Translations under genes and position numbers: made by a program
Shown: positions 34,135-43,667 of the stretch, piece by piece
Layout of the letters: each line of letters opens with the position of its first letter
How positions within the stretch are numbered: the first letter of the stretch is position 1
Source of the DNA: Chitinophagaceae bacterium
Lineage (GTDB): Bacteria; Bacteroidota; Bacteroidia; Chitinophagales; Chitinophagaceae
Reading direction: 5' to 3'
Length of the DNA: 64,000 nucleotides
Assembly: GCA_016721385.1 (NCBI GenBank)
Contig: JADKIE010000004.1
Location: 1 to 64,000, forward strand
Notes under the pieces: generated by a model
The model's database searches: none
The model's input: only the letters and a program-made list of their open reading frames with translations
Told to the model about the DNA's origin: nothing

Positions 34135-35801
34135 TTATCGAATAAAGCCGGGCAATCCATCAAAATACTCTGCTTCTTTATGCGTTAATAAATAATCTTT
34201 GAGGGAAAATAGGATTGACTTGTATGAAGTATAAATTTCTCTGTTAAAATTTATTAAGGTAGATATCTCGATTTCATTTATTTTATGGATTAACGGCTCT
34301 TTATAAAGTGATTGTAAGGTTTTTGAGTAGCCTTGTATTACCTCATTGTATGCTAAACTTAAATCGTTTAAATTAGTTGTAGCCTTTTGCTTATTAAGTA
34401 ATGTAAAAATATATTGATAAAATCTTATTATTCTTGAAGCAGCTTGTTGATAAAAATTATACTTTACATCATTTGATGAGTTGATCATTTGTGCAATATC
34501 ACTTTGAGCATCTCTTATATTTTTTGCTGCGTACATACCATTGCGTATAGAAGAAATGAGTTGTTCAATTCTTTCACTTTCTGTTTTATCTGTAGTGTTA
34601 TGTTGTAGTTTAAGACAAAAGCCATGCATTTCTCCGTGTAATTGTTTTATGTAGTTATATTTTTCTGTTACTGTTTTTTTACTAAAGTTTTTGTGATTAG
34701 GTAGATGTGTATTAATACTTTCATTTATGCTAAAAGAATTTAAACTATACTCAATTACATGTAAAATAAAATGGTTCACTTCTTTTTCTAAAGCTTCTAA
34801 TGCAAGCGTAGCATCTGTAACAGGTAGCTGACTTATAAAGACACTTTCATCTTGTTTATTAACAAATCGCTTTAATAAAAACCTGCTTATAGCTTTTAAA
34901 ATGGTGTAAATAAAATAATTGAACAAAAATTTATAAAGGTTTGAAAAAATACCAGAGCAAAAAGTTTGTTTGTAATTTTAAGTACATTGGTAATTAAATT
35001 ATTAATCGGCCAAAGTAAGATAAATATAAAAAAAACAGTGATACAATTAAAAAGAAAATTTCCCAACGCTACTCTTTTTTTAGCAGCAATACCATTAGCC
35101 GGCACAAAAAATAATTTTAATGTGGTTCCTATTTCTGACCCAAGAATAATTGCAGTAGCAACATATAGGGAAATGGCATTAGTGTATAAAGCACTTAATG
35201 CAAGTGCCATTGTGGCTGAACTGGATTGAACGATGGCAGTTAATAATACACCGAGCAATAAAAATATGATTACAGGGTATTGTGTAAAGACAGATAAATC
35301 TGTTTGCTTAACAAAACCCTCCATACCTGTTTTAATGAAACCAAATGCTATAAAAAGAAATGCAAGGCTGAACATGAATTTTAACCACAAGTATTTTTTG
35401 CTCTCTGTATTTATAAAAGCCATTAAAATGCCAGCTACTCCGGCTATTGGCAACATCAGGTTTTCAATATTATAATCAAAACCGAACAAAGCAACTATCC
35501 AACTACTAAATGTGCTGCCCAAATTTGAACCCAATATTATTGCTAAAGCATTTTCCATTTGTACAACACCTGCACCTACCATGCTTAACACTAAAAGATT
35601 TACGATTGAACTGCTTTGTAATAAGCCTGTTGCAATTGCACCACCTCCAATTGCTTTTAACTTGTTATGGGTTTGATACTTTATAAAAAGTTTGAATTTT
35701 CGGTTTGCCAAATGCTTTAACGAAGCTTCCATAAAGTTCATAGCCAACAAAAAGAAAGCAACGCCGGCTAACATTTTCCAAATACTAAATGAGGCATCCA
35801 T
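34135..35801 (-). CDS. Na/Pi symporter family protein with PhoU-like C-terminus, interrupted frame
   Basis: The N-terminal 300 residues have about eight membrane helices with the duplicated QSSS motifs of NptA-type phosphate symporters (GLLQSSSIVNLLVLS, TAIVQSSSATMALAL; GSNLGSTFSSW, GSEIGTTLKLF). One T missing in the run near 34905 splits off the C-terminal 250 residues, which are helical with PhoU-like spacing (YAAKNIRDAQSDIAQM). About 555 residues. An Fnr-like box lies 46 bases upstream in the divergent spacer. Confidence 0.87.
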
Positions 35802-35841
35802 AATAGGTAATAAAGGTTTGATTTATTTCTGTTTTGGCAAC

Positions 35842-35853
35842 TGATAGCCATCA
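35842..35853. promoter_or_regulatory. Fnr/FixK-like box (TGATAGCCATCA)
   Basis: Core TGA-N6-TCA within CTGAT-AGCC-ATCAT, in the divergent spacer 68 bases before the AI-2E-family ATG and 46 before the Na/Pi gene. One of eleven such boxes in this part of the window. Confidence 0.45.
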
Positions 35854-35915
35854 TGCTCTACGCTTATTCAGGTCATTAGGAGGTGATAATTTTGTTACAA
35901 TTTTGGATAGTATTT

Positions 35916-36942
35916 ATGGATAATAATACATACATCGGCTCATCATTTTTAAAATACCTGCAGATAATATTTTTTCGGCAGTGATTCTATATTTTGGCAA
36001 AACGCTGTTTATTCCACTTTTTTTGGGTTGTTAATTGCTATTGTAATGTACCCTGTAAGCAAAAGGCTTGAAAACTATGGCTGGAGTAAAGCTCTTGCCA
36101 TTACTGCTTTTTTTTATTGTATCTTTTTGTTTTTAGGATTGCTGGCCTTACTATTATGGCAAGTGAGTTTGTTTAGTAAAGATGCCCCGTTAATATTTAG
36201 TAAGCTTGAAGTTGTAATTCAAAATTTTCAAGTATGGTTAAATAATAAAACCGGAATGGAAATTAATTTAACTACTAATGCCGGGGATAAATTAATTGAT
36301 AGTGTGGGGAATATTGCAGCATCTGCATTGCAGGCTACTACCAGCACACTTTTTATCTTGTTTCTTACACCTGTATACACAGCTTTGTTTATGTACCATC
36401 GAAAAATATTTGTACAGTTTTTAAAAAACATACTTGAAGATAAATATAAAGTGCAATTGGATATAATTTTGCAACAAACCATACATACATATTTTAATTA
36501 CATAAAAGGGATGGTATTGGTTTATTTAATTGTAGGTATTTTAAATAGTATTGGCTTGTATGCGCTTGGTGTTAATAATGCTATTTTATTTGGAATGCTT
36601 TGTGCAATAATGACAATTATACCTTACATAGGGATTTTTGTTAGTGCTTTGTTACCCATTTCGGTGGTATGGATGCAAACCCAAAATATTTGGTATCCGT
36701 TAGGTGTGATTGCTGTATTTAGCTTTGTACAATATCTTGAAGCAAATGTTATATTCCCCAAAGTAGTAGGCACTCAATTACATGTAAGTACTTTTGCAAT
36801 GTTAATAGCTATAATAGTTGGCGGTATTATTTGGGGAGTTGCAGGAATGGTTTTATTTATTCCTTTTGTAGCTATTGTAAAAATTATTACCGATAATATT
36901 GAGGAGTGGAAACCGCTTAATATGTTATTGAGCCGTCAATAA
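35916..36942 (+). CDS. AI-2E family transporter (PerM/YdiK-like), shifted N-terminus
   Basis: Multi-pass membrane protein of the AI-2E exporter/PerM family. GLLIAIVMYPVSKRLE, FILFLTPVYTALFMYHR, YIKGMVLVYLIVGILNSIGLYALGV, MTIIPYIGIFVSALLP and VGTQLHVSTFAMLIAIIVGG are characteristic. The continuous frame opens at 36028, but repairing T-runs near 35970 and 36023 gives a start at ATG 35916 (MDNNTYIGSSFLKYLQ) and about 343 residues, normal for the family. Substrate unknown; several relatives act as ion antiporters. Confidence 0.83.
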
Positions 36943-36946
36943 AATA

Positions 36947-37105
36947 TTATATTATTGTTGGAGTGTTTTGTATAAAAAAATCGTACAATCTCATTAAAAC
37001 CCATTCAATAGCCTGCCTGCCATATTTGCCCAATAAAATAAATATAACTACTACAGCAAACCAATAAACCATTAGCGGCGGTTGTATTTTTTCTATTACT
37101 AGCAT
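36947..37105 (-). CDS. Small membrane protein (52 residues)
   Basis: ATG 37105 opens MLVIEKIQPPLMVYWFAVVV, one membrane helix (MVYWFAVVVIFILLG), then a positively charged amphipathic tail (KYGRQAIEWVLMRLYDFF) and a stop at 36947. It lies 39 bases downstream of the OsmC gene on the same strand and is too short for ordinary ORF calling. Unrecognised. The helix followed by a basic segment favours a real gene, but no homologue can be named. Confidence 0.45.
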   Translation of the reverse strand: MLVIEKIQPPLMVYWFAVVVIFILLGKYGRQAIEWVLMRLYDFFIQNTPTII

Positions 37106-37143
37106 AAAATAAGTTATTTTATTTGGTTACTAAATTGACATTC

Positions 37144-37614
37144 TTAAGCTTTTGCTAATTTCGGATGCTTATCTAACAGTATTTCACTGTGAAAAAAAAC
37201 TGCTGCATTTATAGTGTTAACAATAAGGCATGATTTGTTTGTTTTTTCTAAAACTGCAGTGGCTTTTTCTCTCAATGATTCCCTTGCTATGTATATTTTT
37301 GGATAGAGGTTTATGTTGGTAAATTTATATTTGGCTTCCACTATTTCAATTTGGCCAATGGTATTGCAATCAAAATGCGATATTTCAAAACCGGCTTTTT
37401 TAGCAAAGGCAATATATGTTGTCATGTAACAACTGCTTATCGACGAAAGAAATAAAAGTTCTGGTGTCCATGGTTTTCCCTTGCCTCCAAACTTTGCAGG
37501 CGTGCCAACATGTATTAAACCATCAGCTTCCTTAGCAGTTAAGGCACCTTTGGTTTCTTCTATCCAATTTAGTTGAACTTCAAAGAAAAATTGTCTATCT
37601 GTTTTGCCTGCCAT
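37144..37614 (-). CDS. OsmC/Ohr family thiol peroxidase-like protein
   Basis: 156 residues from ATG 37614. VGTPAKFGGKGKPWTPELLFLSSISSCYMTTYIAFAKKAG and NKSCLIVNTI hold the two redox cysteines of OsmC proteins, which reduce organic hydroperoxides. An upstream ATG (37698) would add 28 residues outside the family, and a degenerate Fnr-like sequence (TGATTACTGACA, 37686-37697) lies there, so 37614 is preferred. First of several stress genes in the island. Confidence 0.87.
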   Translation of the reverse strand: MAGKTDRQFFFEVQLNWIEETKGALTAKEADGLIHVGTPAKFGGKGKPWTPELLFLSSISSCYMTTYIAFAKKAGFEISHFDCNTIGQIEIVEAKYKFTNINLYPKIYIARESLREKATAVLEKTNKSCLIVNTINAAVFFHSEILLDKHPKLAKA

Positions 37615-37733
37615 TGTACAACTTTTACAGTACAAATTTAGTTTTTGCTCAATCTCAAAAGAATGATTTGAATTAGGCTTGCAAATGATTACTGACAAAG
37701 ATTAAAACGTATAAAAAAATGTTTATTCGCATT

Positions 37734-37916
37734 TTAAGGACCTTCACCAGGTTCTGGCACTTCAAATGGAGGAGGATTTTCAAACGGATCTTCATCCGGA
37801 ATTATGTCAGGATCTTCTTCAGGTATTAAAGGATATGCAGGGTCTATGGGTTCAATAATTTCCGGCATTTTCAGTGGCTTAGGTATTTCAACCGGTTGCT
37901 TTGGGTTTGTTGTCAT
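37734..37916 (-). CDS. Small acidic Pro/Glu-rich protein
   Basis: 60 residues, almost wholly Pro, Glu, Asp and Ile: alternating short acidic and proline stretches (EIPKPLKMPEIIEPIDPAYP, EEDPDIIPDEDPFENPPPFE). No signal peptide or helix. Probably disordered. Unrecognised function; its position between OsmC and the hibernation factor gene suggests a stress-related role. Confidence 0.6.
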   Translation of the reverse strand: MTTNPKQPVEIPKPLKMPEIIEPIDPAYPLIPEEDPDIIPDEDPFENPPPFEVPEPGEGP

Positions 37917-37995
37917 GACATTTTTTTTATACTTTATACAGATGTGTTTTAATTAAAAGCTTGTAATAAGGCTTATTGAGCTGGATTGAGCTGGT

Positions 37996-38307
37996 TTAAG
38001 CAGATATTTTTTCACTTTGTTTTTTTAGCAATTGCCTAACTTTTTTTCTCAAATCTTTAATAGCCTCTTTGGCAGATAGTTCAAAATTTTCTGCTCTGGA
38101 ATGTATATGGATATTATCGCCATGTGCAGTAAGCCAAATGTCACAAATTATATTTTCACCCATAATCACATCTTTGTCTTCTCTCATGTGTACCTCTGCT
38201 TTCGAAATTTTTTTGTTCAGATGTGAAAATTCTAAAATTTCATTTCGTATAAGGCTTATTAGCTTTTCAGGCACTTTTTTGTACGGAGTTTGAAATTCGA
38301 TGTTCAT
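37996..38307 (-). CDS. hpf: Short ribosome hibernation promoting factor (HPF/RaiA)
   Basis: 103 residues from ATG 38307. EFQTPYKKVPEKLISLIRNEILEFSHL, KAEVHMREDK and HIHSRAENFELSAKEAIKDLRKKVRQLLKK show the beta-alpha-beta-beta-beta-alpha HPF fold. It lacks the long C-terminal dimerisation domain, so it is the short form. It binds 30S subunits during stasis. An Fnr-like box lies 80 bases upstream. The longer frame to 38400 adds non-family sequence across that box. Confidence 0.82.
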   Translation of the reverse strand: MNIEFQTPYKKVPEKLISLIRNEILEFSHLNKKISKAEVHMREDKDVIMGENIICDIWLTAHGDNIHIHSRAENFELSAKEAIKDLRKKVRQLLKKQSEKISA

Positions 38308-38381
38308 GATGAAAGGATTTAAGTGTTTAAAATTGATATATATTATAGAATAAAAGTAAGAGCTAACAGTACCCTTAATAA

Positions 38382-38393
38382 TGATATTGGTCA
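38382..38393. promoter_or_regulatory. Fnr/FixK-like box (TGATATTGGTCA)
   Basis: TGA-TATTGG-TCA in the divergent spacer between hpf and hsp20, centred 80 bases before the hpf ATG. Confidence 0.4.
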
Positions 38394-38435
38394 TATGCAC
38401 AATTGATAGTGGTAAATAGTAGTATTTTCTTTACT

Positions 38436-38447
38436 TGATGCAAATCA
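38436..38447. promoter_or_regulatory. Fnr/FixK-like box (TGATGCAAATCA)
   Basis: TTGAT-GCAA-ATCAG, one base from the ideal Fnr site, centred about 77 bases before the first hsp20 ATG. Best single match in the set. Confidence 0.55.
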
Positions 38448-38518
38448 GCTTTCGTATTATCACTGTCAATGAATAAGGCGATACTATATGCTAATTTTAC
38501 CTTACAATTATAATAATA

Positions 38519-38962
38519 ATGAAAAGCAGTGTGCCATGTTTAAAAGAATATACAGTTTATCCCGGCGAATATTGTCTTTTACCCGAGATGGAAATTTTGC
38601 TTAAGGAGTTAAAAATTGCACATAGCAACATTTCTGCAAAGCCTTGTATTAATTTAACGGAGTCGAACGATTGTTTTATTATGGAAATAGCTTTGCCCGG
38701 AATAAAAAGGGAAGATATTTTTATGAGTATAAATGACAATGTATTGTCTGTGATAGTGGCGCATCAAAATACCGGCAATCGTAATCAAAAACAGGAGATG
38801 CATGAATTTGATATAGAGAATCTGGAAAGACATATACTATTGCCGGATAATGCTGATGCTGAATTTGTAATTGCAGAATACAAACAGGGTATACTTGTTA
38901 TACATATCCCAAAAGCAGAGATAAATAAAAAAGGCTGCAATGGTACAATAGTTGTTTATTAA
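38519..38962 (+). CDS. Hsp20/alpha-crystallin family small heat shock protein
   Basis: 147 residues, intact. The alpha-crystallin domain covers about residues 40-147: INLTESNDCFIMEIALPGIKREDIFMSINDNVLSVIV and EYKQGILVIHIPKAE, with the conserved GIL-x-I-x-P end. The N-terminal arm is atypical (KEYTVYPGEYCLLPEME). ATP-independent holdase chaperone. Divergent from hpf, with Fnr-like boxes in the spacer. Confidence 0.88.
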   Translation: MKSSVPCLKEYTVYPGEYCLLPEMEILLKELKIAHSNISAKPCINLTESNDCFIMEIALPGIKREDIFMSINDNVLSVIVAHQNTGNRNQKQEMHEFDIENLERHILLPDNADAEFVIAEYKQGILVIHIPKAEINKKGCNGTIVVY

Positions 38963-39021
38963 CTGTATTTTTTTGCAAAAAACCAGTATGCCTCATTAAG
39001 TAAACCTAATATAAAAAAATA

Positions 39022-40203
39022 ATGTTAGCAGGCAGTAAAATTGTTACAAATGGTTACATGCCTTATAATGTTGTACAATTAATAAAGGGCGGAAAGGAAT
39101 ACTTTGATTTGTTAATTCGTTTAATTAATAATGCAACGGATAGTATTCATCTTCAAACTTATATATTTAAGGATGATGAAACAGGCAGGCGTGTAACAAA
39201 TGCTCTTTGTGCTGCTGCTAAAAAAAACGTGGTTGTTTATTTGCTGGTTGATGGATATGCATCTAAAGAATTGCCTCAACAGTTTATTACTAATTTACAA
39301 AACGCCGGTATCAATTTTCGTTTTTTTGAACCTTTTTTTAGAAGTAAGCAATTTTATTTTGGCAGAAGAATGCATCAAAAAATATTTGTTGCTGATAATA
39401 AATTTGCGATGGTTGGCGGAATTAATATTGCCAATAAATACAATGATATGCCCACAAAGCCTTCCTGGCTTGATTTTGCACTATTTGTAGAAGGAGATGT
39501 GGTAAAGCAACTTTGTGTGCAATGTTGGAAAACCTGGAAAACATTCCCTGCGAAAATGGGGATAACACCTTGTGAAGAAAAGAAAATTACTTTCAACTTT
39601 TCTCAAACAGAAACCAGTCTTGTGCGTATGCGCCGGAATGATTGGGTAAGAAGAAAAAACGAAATTTCTGCAACGTATATTGAAATGCTGCGTACAGCCA
39701 ATAATCACATAACTATTTTATGCAGTTATTTTTTACCCGGAAGAGTTATACGAAGACTGTTGAAAAATGCTGTAAAAAGAGGCGTTAAAATTAAAGTAGT
39801 TGCGGCAGGAGCCTCAGATGTAAAAATTGCAAAATATGCCGAGAGGTGGCTGTATGACTGGTTGCTGCGTAACGAAATAGAATTGTATGAATACCAACCA
39901 ACAATTTTACATGCCAAGCTGGCACTTTGCGATGGAGAATGGCTTACTGTTGGATCGTATAATTTAAATAATATAAGTGCATACGCCAGCATAGAATTGA
40001 ATTTAGATGTTAAAAACGAAAATTTTGTAAGAAATACAGAGCAAGTAATAAATAATATCATTGAGCAAAATTGTCTTCCCATTAGCTGGGAAAAACATAA
40101 ACAAACAAATAATATTATTAAGCAGTTTGTTAGGTGGTTTTCGTATCAGTTTATTCGTATAGTGTTTTATATGTTTACTTTTTATTTTAAGCAACGTAGA
40201 TAA
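39022..40203 (+). CDS. Phospholipase D-like cardiolipin synthase (ClsB type)
   Basis: 393 residues, intact. Two HKD motifs: HQKIFVADNKFAMVGGINIAN (His ~118) and HAKLALCDGEWLTVGSYNLNN (His ~301), with upstream SIHLQTYIFKDDETG. There is no N-terminal membrane pair, as in ClsB; a C-terminal hydrophobic stretch (WFSYQFIRIVFYMFTFYF) may attach it to the membrane. It likely condenses phospholipids to cardiolipin, a change typical of stationary-phase envelopes. It lies between the two hsp20 genes. Confidence 0.85.
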   Translation: MLAGSKIVTNGYMPYNVVQLIKGGKEYFDLLIRLINNATDSIHLQTYIFKDDETGRRVTNALCAAAKKNVVVYLLVDGYASKELPQQFITNLQNAGINFRFFEPFFRSKQFYFGRRMHQKIFVADNKFAMVGGINIANKYNDMPTKPSWLDFALFVEGDVVKQLCVQCWKTWKTFPAKMGITPCEEKKITFNFSQTETSLVRMRRNDWVRRKNEISATYIEMLRTANNHITILCSYFLPGRVIRRLLKNAVKRGVKIKVVAAGASDVKIAKYAERWLYDWLLRNEIELYEYQPTILHAKLALCDGEWLTVGSYNLNNISAYASIELNLDVKNENFVRNTEQVINNIIEQNCLPISWEKHKQTNNIIKQFVRWFSYQFIRIVFYMFTFYFKQRR

Positions 40204-40210
40204 AAAGAGT

Positions 40211-40222
40211 TGACCAAATTCA
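40211..40222. promoter_or_regulatory. Fnr/FixK-like box (TGACCAAATTCA)
   Basis: GTTGAC-CAAA-TTCAATA, centred 101 bases before the second hsp20 ATG and just after the cardiolipin synthase stop. Confidence 0.45.
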
Positions 40223-40317
40223 ATAATTTGCCTAACCAAAATCTTTGTAACCGGTAAAGCTTCAATATATATTTGTATTGAAAATTATTATTTAAAATAA
40301 AAACAAAGGAGGTAATT

Positions 40318-40760
40318 ATGGGAACGCAAGCACTGGCCAAAATTGGCGAAAGAATGCCTCTATTTTTGAGGATTTCTTTAAACCTTGGAATGAGTTGGTT
40401 GATACTGGTAACCTGTGGGGACGTACATTGAATGTACCGGCTGTAAATATCATTGAAAACAAAGATGAATACAAAGTATCCCTAGCTGTACCTGGAATGA
40501 AAAAAGACGATTTTAAAATTGATATTGAGGGTAACATGCTTACCATTAGCAGCGAAAAAGAAGAAAGCAAGGAAGAAAAAGAGAAAAAATTTACCCGTAA
40601 AGAGTACAATTATTCTTGCTTTAGCCGCAGTTTTACATTGCCCGAAGAAATTAACAAGGAAAAAATTGAAGCAAAGTATGAAGAGGGAGTATTGAAAATT
40701 ACTTTGCCCAGAAAAGAAGAGGCTAAAAAAATATCAGCGAAACAAATCGCTGTAAAATAA
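40318..40760 (+). CDS. Hsp20/alpha-crystallin small heat shock protein, shifted N-terminus
   Basis: The classic bacterial Hsp20: SIFEDFFKPWNELVDTG, VPAVNIIENKDEYKVSLAVPGMKKDDFKIDIEGNMLTISSE, FSRSFTLPEEINKEKIEAKYEEGVLKITLPRKE. The open frame begins at 40395, but the family N-terminus continues back through a one-base shift near 40357 to ATG 40318, which has a perfect AAAGGAGG six bases upstream, unusually strong for this phylum. About 148 residues, ended by a strong terminator. Confidence 0.88.
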
Positions 40761-40781
40761 GCTGTTTACGTTCGGCTTATT

Positions 40782-40811
40782 GCCCCACTAACAAAGTAGT
40801 GGGGCTTTTTT
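40782..40811 (+). terminator. Strong intrinsic terminator after hsp20
   Basis: GCCCCACTA, loop ACAAAG, TAGTGGGGC and six T. Confidence 0.92.
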
Positions 40812-40815
40812 ATAC

Positions 40816-40827
40816 TGATGACTATCA
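40816..40827. promoter_or_regulatory. Fnr/FixK-like box (TGATGACTATCA)
   Basis: ATACTGAT-GACT-ATCAGTAT is a perfect 8-bp inverted repeat immediately after the terminator and centred 41 bases before ATG 40863. It falls inside the longest possible frame of the next gene, arguing for the later start. Confidence 0.55.
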
Positions 40828-40862
40828 GTATGTTTTATAACAAAATTCTTTATTTAAGTAGT

Positions 40863-41333
40863 ATGAAAAATATTTTTACACATCAAACTACTACTATTAA
40901 AAGGTTTGAAAACAGATATGTTAAAACTAAAAATTACATTATGCCTGAGTTAAAATTAAAACAAATGCAGTACGAAATTAACACCTGGCTTAGATTGCTT
41001 GGCTTTATGTTAGATGAAAATGTGCATTCAAAAAACAGGTTGACTGAAATATTGAAATATAAATTTGATGAAGCTTTGCTGGAGGATATGGAAAATTTTC
41101 AAACAAGATTTATTAAGGAAGATGCCGATATAGCTATACTTAAAAAGGAAGTTACAGCATTGGATAGCTTGTTGGTAAGGGAAGTATTTGAAGATGGAGC
41201 CATTATTAAGGCAGTGCGAAATAAATTAAAAAAAGTGCAAACAGATATGAATAATGCGGAGAAACAATTTAGCAAATTGAAAAATGATTTCAGAAGTTAT
41301 TTGGATGTTAATATTTATAAAAATGAAGAGTAG
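40863..41333 (+). CDS. Hypothetical helical cytoplasmic protein
   Basis: 156 residues, unrecognised. Almost wholly alpha-helical and charged with heptad-like spacing (KLKQMQYEINTWLRLLGFM, IKAVRNKLKKVQTDMNNAEKQFSKLKNDF), suggesting a coiled coil; no signal peptide or membrane helix. ATG 40863 is preferred over 40818 because of the operator-like palindrome; ATG 40941 is a further option. It overlaps the L,D-transpeptidase start by 11 bases, so the two are translated from one message. Confidence 0.65.
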   Translation: MKNIFTHQTTTIKRFENRYVKTKNYIMPELKLKQMQYEINTWLRLLGFMLDENVHSKNRLTEILKYKFDEALLEDMENFQTRFIKEDADIAILKKEVTALDSLLVREVFEDGAIIKAVRNKLKKVQTDMNNAEKQFSKLKNDFRSYLDVNIYKNEE

Positions 41334-42882
41334 AAACAATTTAAAACGGGTTTGGCTTTTAGGAATGGCTACTTTGTGTACTTTAGCAGTTTTTGCCCAA
41401 ATTACTACAGAAAAAATGCAGCAGTTTGTTACACAAGATAAACAGACAGTTGCTTCTGATAAGATAAAAGAGTTTTACAAACTGTATAAATACAATACTG
41501 CATGGATAAACAGGGAAAATGCCGGAAACCTCAATGTGCTTTTTACAGAAATAACTAAAGCGCCTTATTTGGCTTTAAATGCAAAAGACTATGCTTATAC
41601 TTATTTAGCTGCTATACAAAATGGCCAAGAAAATCTCAAAAATACTGAGGATTCGTTGGAGGCTGAAATTCGTATAACCGATGCTGCTCTTCATTTTTAT
41701 GGCGATATTGTTTATGGAAATACTAAGCCGGCTTTTGGATATAATGGACTTAAATACACACCGGATTGTTTAAATATTCCAGCTTTATTAGCAGCATATA
41801 TTACACTTAATAAATTGCCATCGCTGGCAAGTGCAATTTCTCCAACAATTTTGGAAGTAAGTGTAATTGAAAATAAAATAAAGCAGTTGCTTACTGTTAT
41901 GGCCCAAAACAATTTTGCGGAGCAAACAATTACGTCTAACAAAATAAACGCAAATAATAGTGCTTTAATTACCAAACTATACCAGCTTGGTATTATAAAT
42001 GAAACCGAAAAAAGTTTACCGGATAATACCCTTAAACAAAAATTAAAAGAAGCACAAAAACAATTTGGTTTATTGGCTGATGGTGTGTTAAGAACAACTA
42101 TCTTAAAAGAACTGAATGTGCCTGTAGCTGTGCGGTTAAAACAATTAATGTTGGCATTAAATTATTATCGCTGGTTAAATTGTGTTACACAAAACCAATC
42201 AGTAATAGTAGTAAACCTTCCCGCCGCATATTTAAAAGTTTATAAAAACAGTAAAACAATTTTTGAAATGAGGGTGATAGTTGGAAAAAAAGCTACACCA
42301 ACACCTACATTAACGAGTAAAATAGATGAAGTGGTTTTATATCCTTATTGGCATGTGCCTTACAAAATTGCTACAAAGGAATTGTTGCCCTCTATAAAAC
42401 GAAACCCGGGTTACATAAATAAAAATAATTATCAGGTATTAAATAGTGCAGGTAATATTGTTAACCCTTATTCTGTAAATTGGCGATCGTTAAGTGCTGG
42501 TTATTTCCCTTACACTATTAGGCAAAGTACAGGTTGCGACAATGCTCTTGGCTTATTAAAACTTAATTTTTATAATCCATTTAGTGTTTATTTACACGAT
42601 ACGCCCAATAAAAATTTGTTTAGTATGAACAAGCGTTTTTTCAGCCACGGATGTATGCGTATGGAAAAGCCAATGGATATTGGTCATCTGGTTTTAAAAA
42701 ATAATAATATAGCTATTGATACTTTAGAGCAAAAAGGTTGCTTGCGTAATCAATCTCCAATTTTTGTGAAAGCAGATGTACAAATGCCTGTAATTGTATG
42801 GTATAATCCTGTTGGCATTGATGCAGAAAAAAGAGTTATATTTTACGAAGATATTTATGGAAAGTTTAATTGGATGCATTAA
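41323..42882 (+). CDS. L,D-transpeptidase (YcbB/LdtD-like)
   Basis: 519 residues. Signal peptide or anchor (VWLLGMATLCTLAVFAQ), then the YcbB scaffold domain (YNTAWINRENAGNLNVLF), a peptidoglycan-binding-like helical region (LKEAQKQFGLLADGVL) and the YkuD catalytic domain with SHGCMRMEKP (catalytic Cys in HGCxR) and YLHDTPNKNLF. It makes 3-3 cross-links that strengthen the wall without PBPs, as in stress or stasis. ATG 41323 overlaps the preceding gene. Confidence 0.87.
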   Translation: MKSRNNLKRVWLLGMATLCTLAVFAQITTEKMQQFVTQDKQTVASDKIKEFYKLYKYNTAWINRENAGNLNVLFTEITKAPYLALNAKDYAYTYLAAIQNGQENLKNTEDSLEAEIRITDAALHFYGDIVYGNTKPAFGYNGLKYTPDCLNIPALLAAYITLNKLPSLASAISPTILEVSVIENKIKQLLTVMAQNNFAEQTITSNKINANNSALITKLYQLGIINETEKSLPDNTLKQKLKEAQKQFGLLADGVLRTTILKELNVPVAVRLKQLMLALNYYRWLNCVTQNQSVIVVNLPAAYLKVYKNSKTIFEMRVIVGKKATPTPTLTSKIDEVVLYPYWHVPYKIATKELLPSIKRNPGYINKNNYQVLNSAGNIVNPYSVNWRSLSAGYFPYTIRQSTGCDNALGLLKLNFYNPFSVYLHDTPNKNLFSMNKRFFSHGCMRMEKPMDIGHLVLKNNNIAIDTLEQKGCLRNQSPIFVKADVQMPVIVWYNPVGIDAEKRVIFYEDIYGKFNWMH

Positions 42883-42947
42883 AGTATTTTCTCAATTTGT
42901 TTCACTTCGCTTACTTAATACCGGTTGATTTCTATTGGTATTCTCAT

Positions 42948-42959
42948 TGACGGCTATCA
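42948..42959. promoter_or_regulatory. Fnr/FixK-like box (TGACGGCTATCA)
   Basis: ATTGAC-GGCT-ATCATT, centred 60 bases before the lipoprotein ATG at 43014. Confidence 0.45.
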
Positions 42960-43013
42960 TTTTGGGGCATTTATATTTTAAATAAGTTGCATTACATTTT
43001 TAAACTTAAACGT

Positions 43014-43643
43014 ATGAAAAATATTAAATGGGTTGCCGCTGCAATTTTAATAATTGCAATGAGTTGCAGTTCTTCCAAAATTACTTCTTCCTGGAAGGCG
43101 CAAAATATAACACCAGCAAAATTTAATAAAATACTTGTATTGGGACTTATACACGAAAAAGACAGGCAAATGCAGGAAAAACTGGAACAACATTTGGTTG
43201 GAGACCTTAGAGATATAGGTTATACTGCAATATCTGCTATGCAGGAATACGGACCAAAAGCATTTGAAAACATGGATGAAAAAGCAGCGTTACAAAAAAT
43301 TAAAAATAGTGGGGTAGATGCTGTAATTACCATTGTATTACTTGATAAAACTAAGGAAAGGCGTTATGTTCCCGGAAGATCTTACGCAGTTAGTAACTTT
43401 TGGAGTTATTATCGCGCAAGGTATAGTCGCATTTATGAACCCGGATATTTTGTTACAGATACTAAATATTTTTGGGAAAGTAATTTTTACGAAATGAATA
43501 ATCAAACAGTACTTTACTCGGCTCAAACCAAATCATTTTCTCCTGAAAGCGCCGAAACATTAGGACATGAGTATGGTATGTTGGTAGTAAAAGATTTGGT
43601 GAAACAAAAAGTGCTTCAACAACTTAGCGTAAAAGAAGAATAG
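43014..43643 (+). CDS. Hypothetical lipoprotein
   Basis: 209 residues from ATG 43014. Signal peptide with lipobox IAMSC (Cys ~18), then SSKITSSWKAQNITPAKFNKILVLGLIHEKD and a basic/aromatic central part (RRYVPGRSYAVSNFWSYYRARYSRIYEPG), ending VVKDLVKQKVLQQL. The start resembles lipoproteins with a DUF4136-like beginning (SSSK...SWK), but I cannot assign a family firmly. It lies 24 bases before the DUF2892 gene. Confidence 0.7.
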   Translation: MKNIKWVAAAILIIAMSCSSSKITSSWKAQNITPAKFNKILVLGLIHEKDRQMQEKLEQHLVGDLRDIGYTAISAMQEYGPKAFENMDEKAALQKIKNSGVDAVITIVLLDKTKERRYVPGRSYAVSNFWSYYRARYSRIYEPGYFVTDTKYFWESNFYEMNNQTVLYSAQTKSFSPESAETLGHEYGMLVVKDLVKQKVLQQLSVKEE

Positions 43644-43667
43644 TTTATTAACTTAAAAAGCGAAACA

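Noticed and set aside
34478..34495. TGA...TCA-like sequence inside the Na/Pi gene as an operator
   Set aside because: Spacing is five bases instead of six and it lies in coding sequence.
38001..38400. Longer start for the hibernation factor at 38400
   Set aside because: Adds 31 residues absent from the family and would translate through the Fnr-like box.
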